Shown: positions 34,501-42,508 of the stretch, one piece after another
Layout of the letters: the number at the start of each line of letters is the position of its first letter
How positions within the stretch are numbered: the first letter of the stretch is position 1
From: Candidatus Bathyarchaeota archaeon A05DMB-5
GTDB lineage: Archaea > Thermoproteota > Bathyarchaeia > Bathyarchaeales > Bathycorpusculaceae
Reading direction: 5' to 3'
Assembly: GCA_019685655.1 (NCBI GenBank)
Contig: JABFQP010000002.1
Span: forward strand, 62,001-126,000
Length of the DNA stretch: 64,000 nt
Position numbers and translations under genes: made by a program
Notes under the pieces: model-generated
What the model was told of the DNA's origin: nothing
Databases searched by the model: none
Seen by the model: only the letters and a program-made list of their open reading frames with translations

Positions 34501-36104
34501 AAGAACGCAGAAAACAAAAAAACAAGCAACGCAGACGGCAAAAGCGTTTTGAGAAAACGCAAAAAACGAGTTTTCGCTGTCTCCATTTTTACAGGGTATA
34601 ATATGAAAAAGATTACAAAAAGTATCAGGAAAACTCCATAAATCACTATGCATTCTGGATGAAAACTCGTTGCAAAAAGGCTAAGGCTGACGGAGAGCAA
34701 AAGAATATCTCTGAGCTTACCTGTGCAGAGTGCCTTATCTAAAGCTATGAAGATTAATGGAGCTAAGGCATAGCTGAAAACTATGTCAATATGAGCTTCT
34801 GTTAACTGAGAAAAAAGCCACTGATTCAAAATGTAGACTAATGAAGCCGCGAGCGATGCAGCGTGAACGCGTGTGTGTCGATAAGCAAATAAGTACATGG
34901 AGAAGCCAGCGGTCAAATATGACAAGAACAAGAATGTTTTGACGGTCCATGAAGGGTCTCTAAAAATATGGTATAGCAGCATTAAGAAAAAATCCATGAA
35001 ATTTATCCCTTCAACAAAACCGAAAGAGTAGGGACGCCACATCAACAACCATCTAAAATCTCTGCCATACAAATAAGCTCTAGATATGAAGCCGAGAACG
35101 TCGCCGCCTCCTGGCCATTCGTCGGTGAAGAGGAAATTTCTGAAAATCATAATGGCAATCGCTAATATTACTAGGAAATTTAAAATTACGGCTTTGTTTT
35201 TTAATGCAACATTCTTTATTCTTTTGATTCCACGTTTTTCCGAAAATGCATATAATAGGTTGGAAGAAAACCCGAGCAGATATGCTGCAAATTCGAAAAG
35301 CTTCATCACAGCAAAACCTAACATTGAGCCTAAGCTACCGAAGGCTGGTCCAACATCGTTAAGAGATGTTAAGCGCATACTGAAATATCTTTTAACAGTG
35401 CCCGAAGGGTCTTTTTTTATAAGTGTGGGAATTGTTCCACCGTAATAGTAAGCTTTAGACAAAAGTTTACTTACAGAAAGTTCACCTTCAAAATGAAGTA
35501 TCTCGTAGTCTATTCTGCCTATCCTGTAAGCTTCTCTTTTAAACCTTTGAAAAAAATCAAAATCCTCCCCACACACCAATTTTTCGTCATACCCACCCAC
35601 CTGCAAAAACGCTGTTTTTCTGAAAAACCGTGGAATTTCTACAAACTCGCCGTGTATATATAAGGAGGCTTTTTCTTTTTCTCGCCACTCACCCAGCAAG
35701 CCTTCACCAACAGGTTTTTCAGGTATAACCACCGCGTCCACATCGTTTCGCAAACATAATTTCACGCAAGCCTCGATTATTCTAGAGTTTAAAGTCATAT
35801 CTGAGTCTATGAATAAGAGAAAATCGCCATGAGCCTCTTTAACTGCATAATTTTTGGCTTTACTTCTTTCCTCATCCAAAAGGAAAACTTTGGCTCCTAA
35901 TTTTTTAGCTATCTGCGCAGTTTTATCTTTGCTATAGCGGTCAACCACTAATATCTCAATCTTATTGTAAGTTTGTTTTTTAATAGATGCTAAACATTGT
36001 CTTATGGAGTTTTGCGAGTTACATGTGGGAATTATAACTGAAACAAGTGGCAACTCGCTTAGTTCTTTCACTGAAGCCTCCTCGTTAGCGTGTGCTGGAT
36101 ACAT
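31488..36104 (-). CDS. Giant GT2 - polytopic membrane - extracellular lectin-like fusion protein
   Basis: 1538 residues in one frame. Residues about 18-260 are a GT2 catalytic domain (LVSVIIPTCNSQNS, ILVVDRYSKDKT, FLLFIDSDMT, GGYDEKLVCGEDFDFFQR). Residues about 310-800 hold around a dozen membrane helices in a GT-C or YfhO-like layout. Residues about 1000-1120 form a beta-sandwich carbohydrate-binding-like region (KLNIYVDGEPIQEIW), and about 1185-1315 an F5/8 type C (discoidin) domain (DDDVRTRWAS, WLELTWEEPQELLGVHLLF). A last helix is near 1495-1520. It probably makes and moves or transfers a surface glycan. Palindrome site 3 is 33 bp upstream. Confidence 0.85.
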   Translation of the reverse strand: MYPAHANEEASVKELSELPLVSVIIPTCNSQNSIRQCLASIKKQTYNKIEILVVDRYSKDKTAQIAKKLGAKVFLLDEERSKAKNYAVKEAHGDFLLFIDSDMTLNSRIIEACVKLCLRNDVDAVVIPEKPVGEGLLGEWREKEKASLYIHGEFVEIPRFFRKTAFLQVGGYDEKLVCGEDFDFFQRFKREAYRIGRIDYEILHFEGELSVSKLLSKAYYYGGTIPTLIKKDPSGTVKRYFSMRLTSLNDVGPAFGSLGSMLGFAVMKLFEFAAYLLGFSSNLLYAFSEKRGIKRIKNVALKNKAVILNFLVILAIAIMIFRNFLFTDEWPGGGDVLGFISRAYLYGRDFRWLLMWRPYSFGFVEGINFMDFFLMLLYHIFRDPSWTVKTFLFLSYLTAGFSMYLFAYRHTRVHAASLAASLVYILNQWLFSQLTEAHIDIVFSYALAPLIFIALDKALCTGKLRDILLLSVSLSLFATSFHPECIVIYGVFLILFVIFFILYPVKMETAKTRFLRFLKTLLPSALLVFLFSAFFLIPFFMNVRSPYFHPSYEYPLEDAYLCSYSNMSDAFTLRAVERWGYINILDVYSEMGIVDFPLYSLLFTVFFLAYCVLLIRRNRYTIFFGVSMLISIFIAKGPNSPLGQMFIWAWLNIPHFAIFRAANRWVMMAIFSHAFFISLLTCYLIDYAKKKKYDKADEFLLKVRLDTSKISKNRRFAFSVDSFNVLLKKFHKILYFLSIVLLILIFLSGFLSCFWFFFQGLQVYTPPKQYLAPYEWLSLQQDDYKVVSVGRSSYEWMISPEEYSDFASSAMWTTIGWEHDIGFDSVFIHDKPVLQDGGWDFMPRQFVDHLRFRLAREHLTDNLFKILGPFAYKYIVIPPYATDKTREFFLNQEGYQVIYNDTAIILQNEYAMPRVFATTNSMLAIGGLESFDALCKIEGFNLNETTLFFASPSSDSGSFESEVLDKFQAVSFINSDILDLAMLSFTDGKNFILAGNYGVPSINYTAYWVKMASWRRVGAFVLGGDTLTTSGKNRIDLPFELDADGYHDLWLRIGFAPSRGKLNIYVDGEPIQEIWTEAPLWSKLAWINITRIDLTKGRHLITLENDGTGYNDIDAIAVIQPPELESEINKIIQALQNFPGRILYLYEAESVFLDSSSKSWTWTVRPCDGYVARSESLGLNVAPFASANASSISWADDYSFDAKYANDDDVRTRWASEKSVIPQWLELTWEEPQELLGVHLLFENAYAEDYSIQTWNGTNWITQTEVVGNDALDRTHVFAESVETNKLRIYVTAFSIHDRVSLWELQAYAPGATSSYAKITIPREGNYVLAARIAKGPNYGTLYFNVSGNLYSISCYSPISQFEWCEIGQFFFEAGEHPISVGGVGLVELDEFLIYSLKEGETYLALNDLFSSRDPQVSISYEQVNSCLFKVHVNANEPFTLVFSDTYNPLWKAFVNGEEISSNLAYTLVNSFYMNKTGQFNVTIYFTGQHYADLGLTVSIVSFVSVFTITPAFLVVSRKRGFTRQSFWRRLTFWKKEN

Positions 36105-36137
36105 TCTTTATGAATCTTCTTTCAAAAATTGAATAAA

Positions 36138-36152
36138 GTTCGGTTTCCGAAC
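36138..36152. promoter_or_regulatory. 15-bp palindrome, site 3 of the surface-island operator
   Basis: On the minus strand GTTCGGAAACCGAAC, extended to AGTTCGG-3 bases-CCGAACT over 36137-36153. It is preceded by GTTTTTATTCTA, the same flank as site 2, and lies 33 bp before the giant fusion gene. Confidence 0.6.
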
Positions 36153-36163
36153 TAGAATAAAAA

Positions 36164-36388
36164 CTATTTTCTGAAAAATGTCAACTTTTTGGAAGTTTTA
36201 GCTTCTTTGCTAACCGTGTAAATTTCATAGAGTTCGTATGTCGCTCCGCAACCTTTACAATGAACGTAAGGTTTATCACGTTTTATTCCCAGCCAGAAAC
36301 CTTCTTTCGAGTTGCATTTGGGACATACCTTGAGATTACCAAATGCGTCCTCAATTTCTTGAAATCTCAAGTGCTCTCCAATCTCCAT
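36164..36388 (-). CDS. Small zinc-ribbon protein
   Basis: A 74-residue protein with two CxxC pairs (CPKC near residue 22, CKGC near residue 44), separated by a Trp/Lys-rich loop (GFWLGIKRDKPYVH). A single zinc ribbon of unknown role. Its 3' end is 11 bp from the palindrome upstream of the giant fusion gene, so the operator lies in its trailer. Confidence 0.65.
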   Translation of the reverse strand: MEIGEHLRFQEIEDAFGNLKVCPKCNSKEGFWLGIKRDKPYVHCKGCGATYELYEIYTVSKEAKTSKKLTFFRK

Positions 36389-36491
36389 AAGATAATACTC
36401 GCCGAGAAATTTAATAATTTTGATATTTCATTAATCAGAGATTAAACAATTTATTAACATTAAACTCCTTGTTTCCAAAGGCTGATAACAA

Positions 36492-37130
36492 ATGAATGTG
36501 CAAATGTTTACAGTTGGCAGCTTACTCACAAACTGCTACATTGTAAATTGCGAAGAAACAAAAGAAGCAATCATAATCGACCCAGGTTTCGATGACCATA
36601 TTAAAGCAGAAAAAATCTTCAAACACCTAAACGAAGAAAAACTAACACCAAAATTTATTGTAAACACACACGGTCACCCTGACCACACATGCGGAAACAG
36701 CATATTGAAAGAAAAATTTCACATACCAATCTTAATCCACGAATATGACGCACACATGCTCGGCGAAACAGGCAAGAAAATCGCTCAATTTTTCGGCTTT
36801 CACAATTTCTCGCCACAAGCAGACAAACTGCTACATGACGGAGACACTGTGAAGATTGGAAATACACTCTTAAAAGTCATACACACTCCAGGCCACAGCC
36901 GCGGAAGCATCTCACTTCTCGGCAAAAAAGAAATCTTCACCGGAGACACACTGTTTATGGGCTCGATTGGAAGAGTAGATTTCCCAGAAAGCTCTGAGCG
37001 CGATATGAAAAACTCCTTAAGAAAAATAGCACAGCTACCTGAAAACCTCACTGTTTACCCAGGACATGGACCAACAACAACAACAATCGGCGAAGAAAAA
37101 CACGCTAACCCGTTTCTTCAATGGTTATAA
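36492..37130 (+). CDS. MBL-fold metallo-hydrolase (glyoxalase II-like)
   Basis: A 212-residue metallo-beta-lactamase fold hydrolase. The metal motif THGHPDH (residues about 60-66) is followed by HTPGHSRGSI, FTGDTLFMGSIGRVDFP and a final PGHGPTTTIGEE, all ligands in place. Such proteins hydrolyse thioesters such as S-lactoylglutathione or related substrates; with no glutathione expected in this archaeon, the true substrate is open. It overlaps cofE by 6 bp tail to tail. Confidence 0.9.
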   Translation: MNVQMFTVGSLLTNCYIVNCEETKEAIIIDPGFDDHIKAEKIFKHLNEEKLTPKFIVNTHGHPDHTCGNSILKEKFHIPILIHEYDAHMLGETGKKIAQFFGFHNFSPQADKLLHDGDTVKIGNTLLKVIHTPGHSRGSISLLGKKEIFTGDTLFMGSIGRVDFPESSERDMKNSLRKIAQLPENLTVYPGHGPTTTTIGEEKHANPFLQWL

Positions 37131-37898
37131 CGCATTTTTGAAAAGGTCCTCTTCATTTGAGATATGCAATTCACTTGAGCTGCATTTTTCACAAAACTCT
37201 ACTATACTGTTTAAGCCTTTGAAAATCACAACCGGTGTGGCTTCTTTTGCTTGACCCATAAGCAATTCTGCAGCAGCAGCAATTTCATCCACGACCGCGA
37301 CATTCTTTACTTTCAAAATTTGCCCAAAAAGATCTCTTTTACCTCTATAGTCTTTGAAGTTCTTGATGCCAGCAACACCTATAGCGAAGTTCACTTGCCC
37401 ACGCCTAAAAGGACGACTATAAGTGTCACATATTATCACTGCAACATTTTTACCCGTTAACTTCTTGATGCCCACACGACACTTTCTTGCTGATTCATCA
37501 GGGTTTTCTGGCAACAACGCAAAGTTTCCTCTTCCCTTCACATTTGACTTGTCTATTCCAGCGTTTATGCAGACCAAACCGCGTTTATCTTCCACCAGCA
37601 ACACTTCTCGAGAAGCCTTCAATATTTTATTTGATTCTTTCAAAACCAACTCAACGAACTTCGGACTTTTCCCAGTTAATTTCGCAATTTCTACCGCTTC
37701 TTTAGAAGGAACAACACCTTTTAACCTTACCACTCTTCCCTCAGCTTTCGAAAAAATCTTCTGCGCAACAACCACAACATCTCCATCCTCAATAGTCAAG
37801 CCGTTCTTACCCGCCGTTTCAACAATAATTTCTGCCACGTCATCTCCTGAGTTCACTAAAGGAAAATCTTCAAGAGCGGCCGCAGTGAATTCTTTCAA
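37125..37898 (-). CDS. cofE: Coenzyme F420-0:L-glutamate ligase
   Basis: A 257-residue enzyme that adds gamma-linked glutamates to F420-0. Signature segments: DGDVVVVAQKIFSKAEGRVV, RGLVCINAGIDKSNV, LLPENPDESARKCR and VIICDTYSRPFRRGQVNFAIGVAG. Single-domain, as in archaea. TTG 37898 is preceded by AGGAGG at 7 bases. It shows that the organism probably makes F420; no other cof gene is nearby. Confidence 0.96.
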   Translation of the reverse strand: MKEFTAAALEDFPLVNSGDDVAEIIVETAGKNGLTIEDGDVVVVAQKIFSKAEGRVVRLKGVVPSKEAVEIAKLTGKSPKFVELVLKESNKILKASREVLLVEDKRGLVCINAGIDKSNVKGRGNFALLPENPDESARKCRVGIKKLTGKNVAVIICDTYSRPFRRGQVNFAIGVAGIKNFKDYRGKRDLFGQILKVKNVAVVDEIAAAAELLMGQAKEATPVVIFKGLNSIVEFCEKCSSSELHISNEEDLFKNAL

Positions 37899-38071
37899 GC
37901 TTTTTCCTCCTAACAGATTCTAGGTTGTTCTCTTACTTTGTTAAATCTCTTGCTTATTTGCTTAGTTAAATGAGAATGCTATACAGATTTTGAAGTTTTA
38001 TTCCGAATTCATAATGCTTAAACTCAAAGCGACCAGAGGGATACTGTAAATCTAACTAAACGAGCGGATGA

Positions 38072-40801
38072 ATGTATATGAAAAAACAATTAACCGTATT
38101 AGTTATTCTGTTAGCTATAACTTTTAACATTTTCAGTTTTATTGGCAGCAATTTTGTTTCTTTTGTTAATGCCACTTACGTTGAGGGAGACATCATACAA
38201 GACACTACATGGACTTTGGTTGACAGTCCATTTATAGTGTCAAAAAATGTTACAGTTTATTCAAACGCCACATTAACAATAGAGCCTGGGGTAGAAGTAA
38301 GATTTGGCGGGGATTTTTGGGTAATCGTTTCTGGAAGACTGTACGCAAATGGCACAGGCAACATGATAGTCTTCACATCTAATAAAGAACAACCAACAAA
38401 CCAGGATTGGAGCTCAATTTTATTCACAGGAACCGGGAAATCTGTACTAGTTAATTGCAGCATATCTTATGCCAAAAATGCCATAGGCCTTGTGAACAGT
38501 AATGTCGAAATTGAAAACTGTGTTTTTAGCAATTGCCAGAACGCAATCACAGCCGCAAATGGAAAGTTAACACTTAAGAACAATGTAATCAGTTTTTGCA
38601 GCCAAAATGGAGTTAACATAGTAGACTGCGATTCCACAATCATAAACAACCAGATAACACAGAACTCTGGAAATGGTATATACCTCATTGGTAATGGTCA
38701 AGTGACCATACAAAACAACTCCTTACTATCAAATGGTAACGGAATACTCTTAACTGGTAGCGACGCATCAAACGTGCACATAAGCCAGAACATAATCTCA
38801 GCAAACACGCAAAGCGGAATAAAAATCGAAGCCAGCACACATAGCAACATCACAATAATCAATAACAACATAGCATCAAACTACATAGGCTTCCACATTT
38901 CCACAAGCCAAAGCACACAAATAACTAATAACTCCATTTCTTGCAACGGAATTGGATTCTTATATGACTCGGGAAATCATACCGCAAAATGGAACGACAT
39001 ATACGATAACATCGACTATGGCATGAATATTGAAAACGACGCAACTGTTACTGCAGAATATAATTATTGGGGTGCCTCAAACGGTCCATACCATGAAACG
39101 TTAAACCCAACAGGAAGAGGCAACAAAGTAGGCGGTGACGGCGTTAACTTAGATTTTATATTCTTCTCAACAAAACCATTTGGCATCATCAACCAGCGTC
39201 CAACAGCAAACCTCGTAGCAGACAAGCTTTGGGTTTCCGGAAACGCCGATGTTATGTTTTTCGGCACAAACTCCTATGATCCAGACGGAAAAGTTGACAA
39301 GTACCTTTTCGATTTTGGAGACGACAGCAACAGCGGCTGGACCACACTATCGATTTTCTCGCACAAATATTCGGCTGAGGGAACCTACTTTGCAAACCTC
39401 AGAGTGATTGACGACTACGGAGCTTTAAGCAATGTCGCTTCTGTAACAATAAACGTCCTCTCTTCAACAACACCACAATTATACGTTAACATTGAATTGA
39501 GCAGCTCTTCTGTGAGCGAAGGAGAACAAATTTCTGTCACAGTCTACGTGACAAATGGAACCGCTCCAGTGCAGGATGCAGACGTAACAATGCTTTCATT
39601 TAAAGAAGGTAACTTCTCCCAATCAAGCGGCTCAACCGACACTAACGGCTATTTCATCACAAACTTCATAGCACCGGATGTGGTTGAAAGAACTAGCGTC
39701 AGAATTGTGGCGAGAGCAACGAGAAATGGAATCCAATATGCTGATGGATCAGATTATAAATATTTGCAAGTTTTGCCATTCCTCTCGGTTCAAATAACGG
39801 CTAATCCACAAATTATTAAATCAGGAGAAACCTCGCAAATAACAATTTACGTTGAAAGTAGTGGAGAACCCGTTGCCAACGCAAGCGTAACATTGTCATC
39901 TAGTAAAGGAAGCCTTTCTCCACAAACCGGAACAACAAACCTAAACGGAATCCTTTCAGCCGTTTTCTCTGCTCCTCAAACAACAACATTGCTCAACGTG
40001 GACATAACGGCAGCCGCGATAAAAGACAGATACATGAACGGAATAGGATATGCAACAATAACAGTAGAACCAAAAGTGCTTGCGGTTGAGATTACATCCG
40101 CACCTAACGCAACAACAATATCAGAAGCAAAGTTAAACGTTACAGTTCATGTTGAATACGACGCGAATCCCGTTTCGGGAGCAAATGTTACCATAACAGC
40201 TGATAGTGGATATTTCTCAAAAAGTTCAGAATTAACAGATAGCTATGGTAATGTAACGTTCCTTTACACCGCACCGCCAGTGAGCGAACAAACCAACATT
40301 GTAATCACAGCCTATGCTACAGCGATTGAATATGCTGGAACAGAAAGCCAATTGGAAATAACGGTTAACCCCAGAACATTTAATGTTCTGATAGTTGCGC
40401 CATCAGTCGAGTCGGGAGGAACCGCCATGGTTACAGTTATTGCGGTATGTAATGAGGATGGCACCTCCGTTGCTGGTGCAACCGTTACGATGTCCTCCAC
40501 GTATGGAAGCTTTGAGATAATTACACAAACTACTGACTCGACAGGCGCTTGCGTATTCACTTTTAATGCTCCAATAACATCTTCAAATCTCAACGTGACC
40601 CTAACTGCTAACGTAGCCAAAGAAGGATACATACCCGGAGAAAGCCAAACAAAAATAACAGTGTTAAAAGCTGCCCCCTCAGGTGATGGAGGATGGTTGT
40701 GGATGTTACTTCTGATACTAATTCCCGTAGTGATTGTGATTATAGTGGTTGTTCTGATTAAGCTAAAAATCATCGTGATTTCCCATGAAGAAGAGACGTG
40801 A
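38072..40801 (+). CDS. Modular cell-surface protein: beta-helix, PKD and Ig-like (Big_1-type) domains
   Basis: 909 residues. A signal peptide (KQLTVLVILLAITFNIFSFIGS) is followed by a right-handed beta-helix of NosD/pectate-lyase type (about 90-340, repeats such as NNQITQNSGNGIYLIGNG), a PKD domain (about 385-465, NSYDPDGKVDKYLFDFGDDS), then four Big_1-like Ig domains (about 470-860, each with G-x-A-V-T-x-S-T-x-G/D-G-x-x pattern) and a C-terminal membrane helix (WLWMLLLILIPVVIVIIVVVLI) with a short charged tail. An envelope-anchored adhesin or glycan-binding protein is likely. It directly precedes the pilus ATPase gene. Confidence 0.85.
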   Translation: MYMKKQLTVLVILLAITFNIFSFIGSNFVSFVNATYVEGDIIQDTTWTLVDSPFIVSKNVTVYSNATLTIEPGVEVRFGGDFWVIVSGRLYANGTGNMIVFTSNKEQPTNQDWSSILFTGTGKSVLVNCSISYAKNAIGLVNSNVEIENCVFSNCQNAITAANGKLTLKNNVISFCSQNGVNIVDCDSTIINNQITQNSGNGIYLIGNGQVTIQNNSLLSNGNGILLTGSDASNVHISQNIISANTQSGIKIEASTHSNITIINNNIASNYIGFHISTSQSTQITNNSISCNGIGFLYDSGNHTAKWNDIYDNIDYGMNIENDATVTAEYNYWGASNGPYHETLNPTGRGNKVGGDGVNLDFIFFSTKPFGIINQRPTANLVADKLWVSGNADVMFFGTNSYDPDGKVDKYLFDFGDDSNSGWTTLSIFSHKYSAEGTYFANLRVIDDYGALSNVASVTINVLSSTTPQLYVNIELSSSSVSEGEQISVTVYVTNGTAPVQDADVTMLSFKEGNFSQSSGSTDTNGYFITNFIAPDVVERTSVRIVARATRNGIQYADGSDYKYLQVLPFLSVQITANPQIIKSGETSQITIYVESSGEPVANASVTLSSSKGSLSPQTGTTNLNGILSAVFSAPQTTTLLNVDITAAAIKDRYMNGIGYATITVEPKVLAVEITSAPNATTISEAKLNVTVHVEYDANPVSGANVTITADSGYFSKSSELTDSYGNVTFLYTAPPVSEQTNIVITAYATAIEYAGTESQLEITVNPRTFNVLIVAPSVESGGTAMVTVIAVCNEDGTSVAGATVTMSSTYGSFEIITQTTDSTGACVFTFNAPITSSNLNVTLTANVAKEGYIPGESQTKITVLKAAPSGDGGWLWMLLLILIPVVIVIIVVVLIKLKIIVISHEEET

Positions 40802-40830
40802 CGTCCACAGTAATATATCGTGAGACGTAA

Positions 40831-40840
40831 TATTTAATAA
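40831..40840 (+). promoter_or_regulatory. TATA-like box before the pilus ATPase gene
   Basis: TATTTAATAA lies 40 bases before the ATPase ATG in the 78-bp gap after the surface-protein gene, so the pilus operon can be transcribed on its own. GGAGAAAAG 4-5 bases before ATG 40880 is the ribosome binding site. Confidence 0.45.
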
Positions 40841-40879
40841 TCTGGACATATCAATAATAGTAGAATAGGAGAAAAGACA

Positions 40880-42508
40880 ATGGCGAAGCTCCGAGTCAAA
40901 GAAACATTAGCTAAACTTAAAAAAGTGAAAATTCGATTCAATATAGGGAAACGTCAACAAGTTGCAATTCCACCACCACCACCAAAGCCTGTTCCGAGAG
41001 GATTCAAGGTTGTTGATAAATATCCGCTTTATGAACCATTTGCTCATGTTGCCATAGTACAGAATCCAAAAACAGGCGAATACAAATACATATTAGACGA
41101 ATTACAATTAGATCCCCTAGAAAGAAACGTCTACAACCGCATCTTGGAGATATTACTTGCAGAAATAGAATCGCCAAAAGAGGAAATCTTGGACCCGAGA
41201 AAATTTTTTGCAGAAGAAGCTAAGAAAATTGTTGATAAATACCGCATAAGTTTAGGATGGTTGCCCGATGTTTCATGGTATAAGATTCTATATCACGCCG
41301 AAAGAGACCTTGTTGGTTTCGGCAGAATTGACCCGTTAATGCGTGACCCAAACATTGAAGACGTTTCATGCGACGGTGTAGGCAAACCAGTTTATATTTG
41401 GCACAGAAATTACGAAAGTATTGAGACGAATCTTGAGTTTGAAAACGATGAAGAACTTGACAACGTAGTTGTCAAACTTGTTCACATGGCTGGAAAACAT
41501 GTAAGCTCAGCCTTTCCAATAGTGGACGCTTCACTGCCGGGTAAACATAGATTAGCAGTATGCTATAGACGTGAAGTCACGCCTTTCGGAACAGCCTTCA
41601 CCATCAGAAAATTCAGAGAAGACCCCTACTCAATAATAGACTTGATAAACTTAGGCACTTACTCAGAAGAGATGGCGGCCTATTTCTGGCTCTGCCTTGA
41701 AAATAGAGCATCAATAATGGTTTTAGGTGGCACGGCGGCGGGAAAAACAACAGCTTTGAACGCTCTTGCTTGCCTCATCAAGCCTGGAAGCAAAATAATA
41801 ACCATAGAAGAAACGGCGGAACTGAATCTACCTCATGAAAACTGGGTCTCACTCATAGCAAGACAGAGCTATGGTTTAGGCGGAACCAGCGTTGGCGAAG
41901 TAACACTCTTTGACCTTGTAAAGACGTCGATGAGACACCGCCCAGACATACTGATTGTGGGCGAGATCAGAGGTCAAGAAGCATACGTGTTATTCCAAGC
42001 TTTAGCCACTGGTCACGGTGGCATGTGTACAATGCACGCTGAAAACTTGGATTCAGCAGTGAAACGTTTGACATCGAAACCAATGGATATTTCACCTGCT
42101 TACATTCCATTAATGAACATTGTGTTATCAGTCCAAAGAGTTCACTTGACGAAAGGAACAGAGAAAAAAGCGTATAGACGTGTAATAGATGTGAACGAAA
42201 TCGCAGATTACGAGGACTACAGATCTGCGTTAAAGTGGAATCCAACCAAAGACATGTATGTATCTTCATTTGACAAAAGTTTAATGCTAACGAGAATTTC
42301 TGAGCGGATAGGCGTTACTAAGAAAGAATTAATTGAGGAATTGAATAGACGCAAAGATGTTCTGCATTGGATGCGAGAACGTAACATACGCAGTTACAAG
42401 GACGTAGCCGCAATTATCGCAGAATACTATGCTAGACCAAAGCAGATTTACGAAAAAGTTCTTGCGGGGGAGGAGGTTAAAGTAGTTGTCGCTACTAAAA
42501 ACCCTTGA
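40880..42508 (+). CDS. Type IV filament assembly ATPase (TadA/GspE/VirB11-like)
   Basis: A 542-residue secretion-superfamily ATPase that powers pilus polymerisation from the cytoplasm. Walker A is GGTAAGKTT (residues about 284-292), the Asp box region IEETAELNLPHENW follows, Walker B is ILIVGEIRGQE (about 356), and the His box is TGHGGMCTMHAENL. The N-terminal domain carries a Pro-rich linker (PPPPPKPVP) and the substrate-docking DEL and RDLVGFGRIDPLMRDPNIEDVSCDG segment typical of archaeal TadA/FlaI relatives. First core gene of the pilus operon; overlaps the platform gene by 23 bp. Confidence 0.95.
   Translation: MAKLRVKETLAKLKKVKIRFNIGKRQQVAIPPPPPKPVPRGFKVVDKYPLYEPFAHVAIVQNPKTGEYKYILDELQLDPLERNVYNRILEILLAEIESPKEEILDPRKFFAEEAKKIVDKYRISLGWLPDVSWYKILYHAERDLVGFGRIDPLMRDPNIEDVSCDGVGKPVYIWHRNYESIETNLEFENDEELDNVVVKLVHMAGKHVSSAFPIVDASLPGKHRLAVCYRREVTPFGTAFTIRKFREDPYSIIDLINLGTYSEEMAAYFWLCLENRASIMVLGGTAAGKTTALNALACLIKPGSKIITIEETAELNLPHENWVSLIARQSYGLGGTSVGEVTLFDLVKTSMRHRPDILIVGEIRGQEAYVLFQALATGHGGMCTMHAENLDSAVKRLTSKPMDISPAYIPLMNIVLSVQRVHLTKGTEKKAYRRVIDVNEIADYEDYRSALKWNPTKDMYVSSFDKSLMLTRISERIGVTKKELIEELNRRKDVLHWMRERNIRSYKDVAAIIAEYYARPKQIYEKVLAGEEVKVVVATKNP

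Noticed and set aside
24089-36388. Genomic island or prophage acquired by transfer
   Set aside because: No integrase, attachment repeat, tRNA edge or transposase was found; the shared operator suggests a native cluster.
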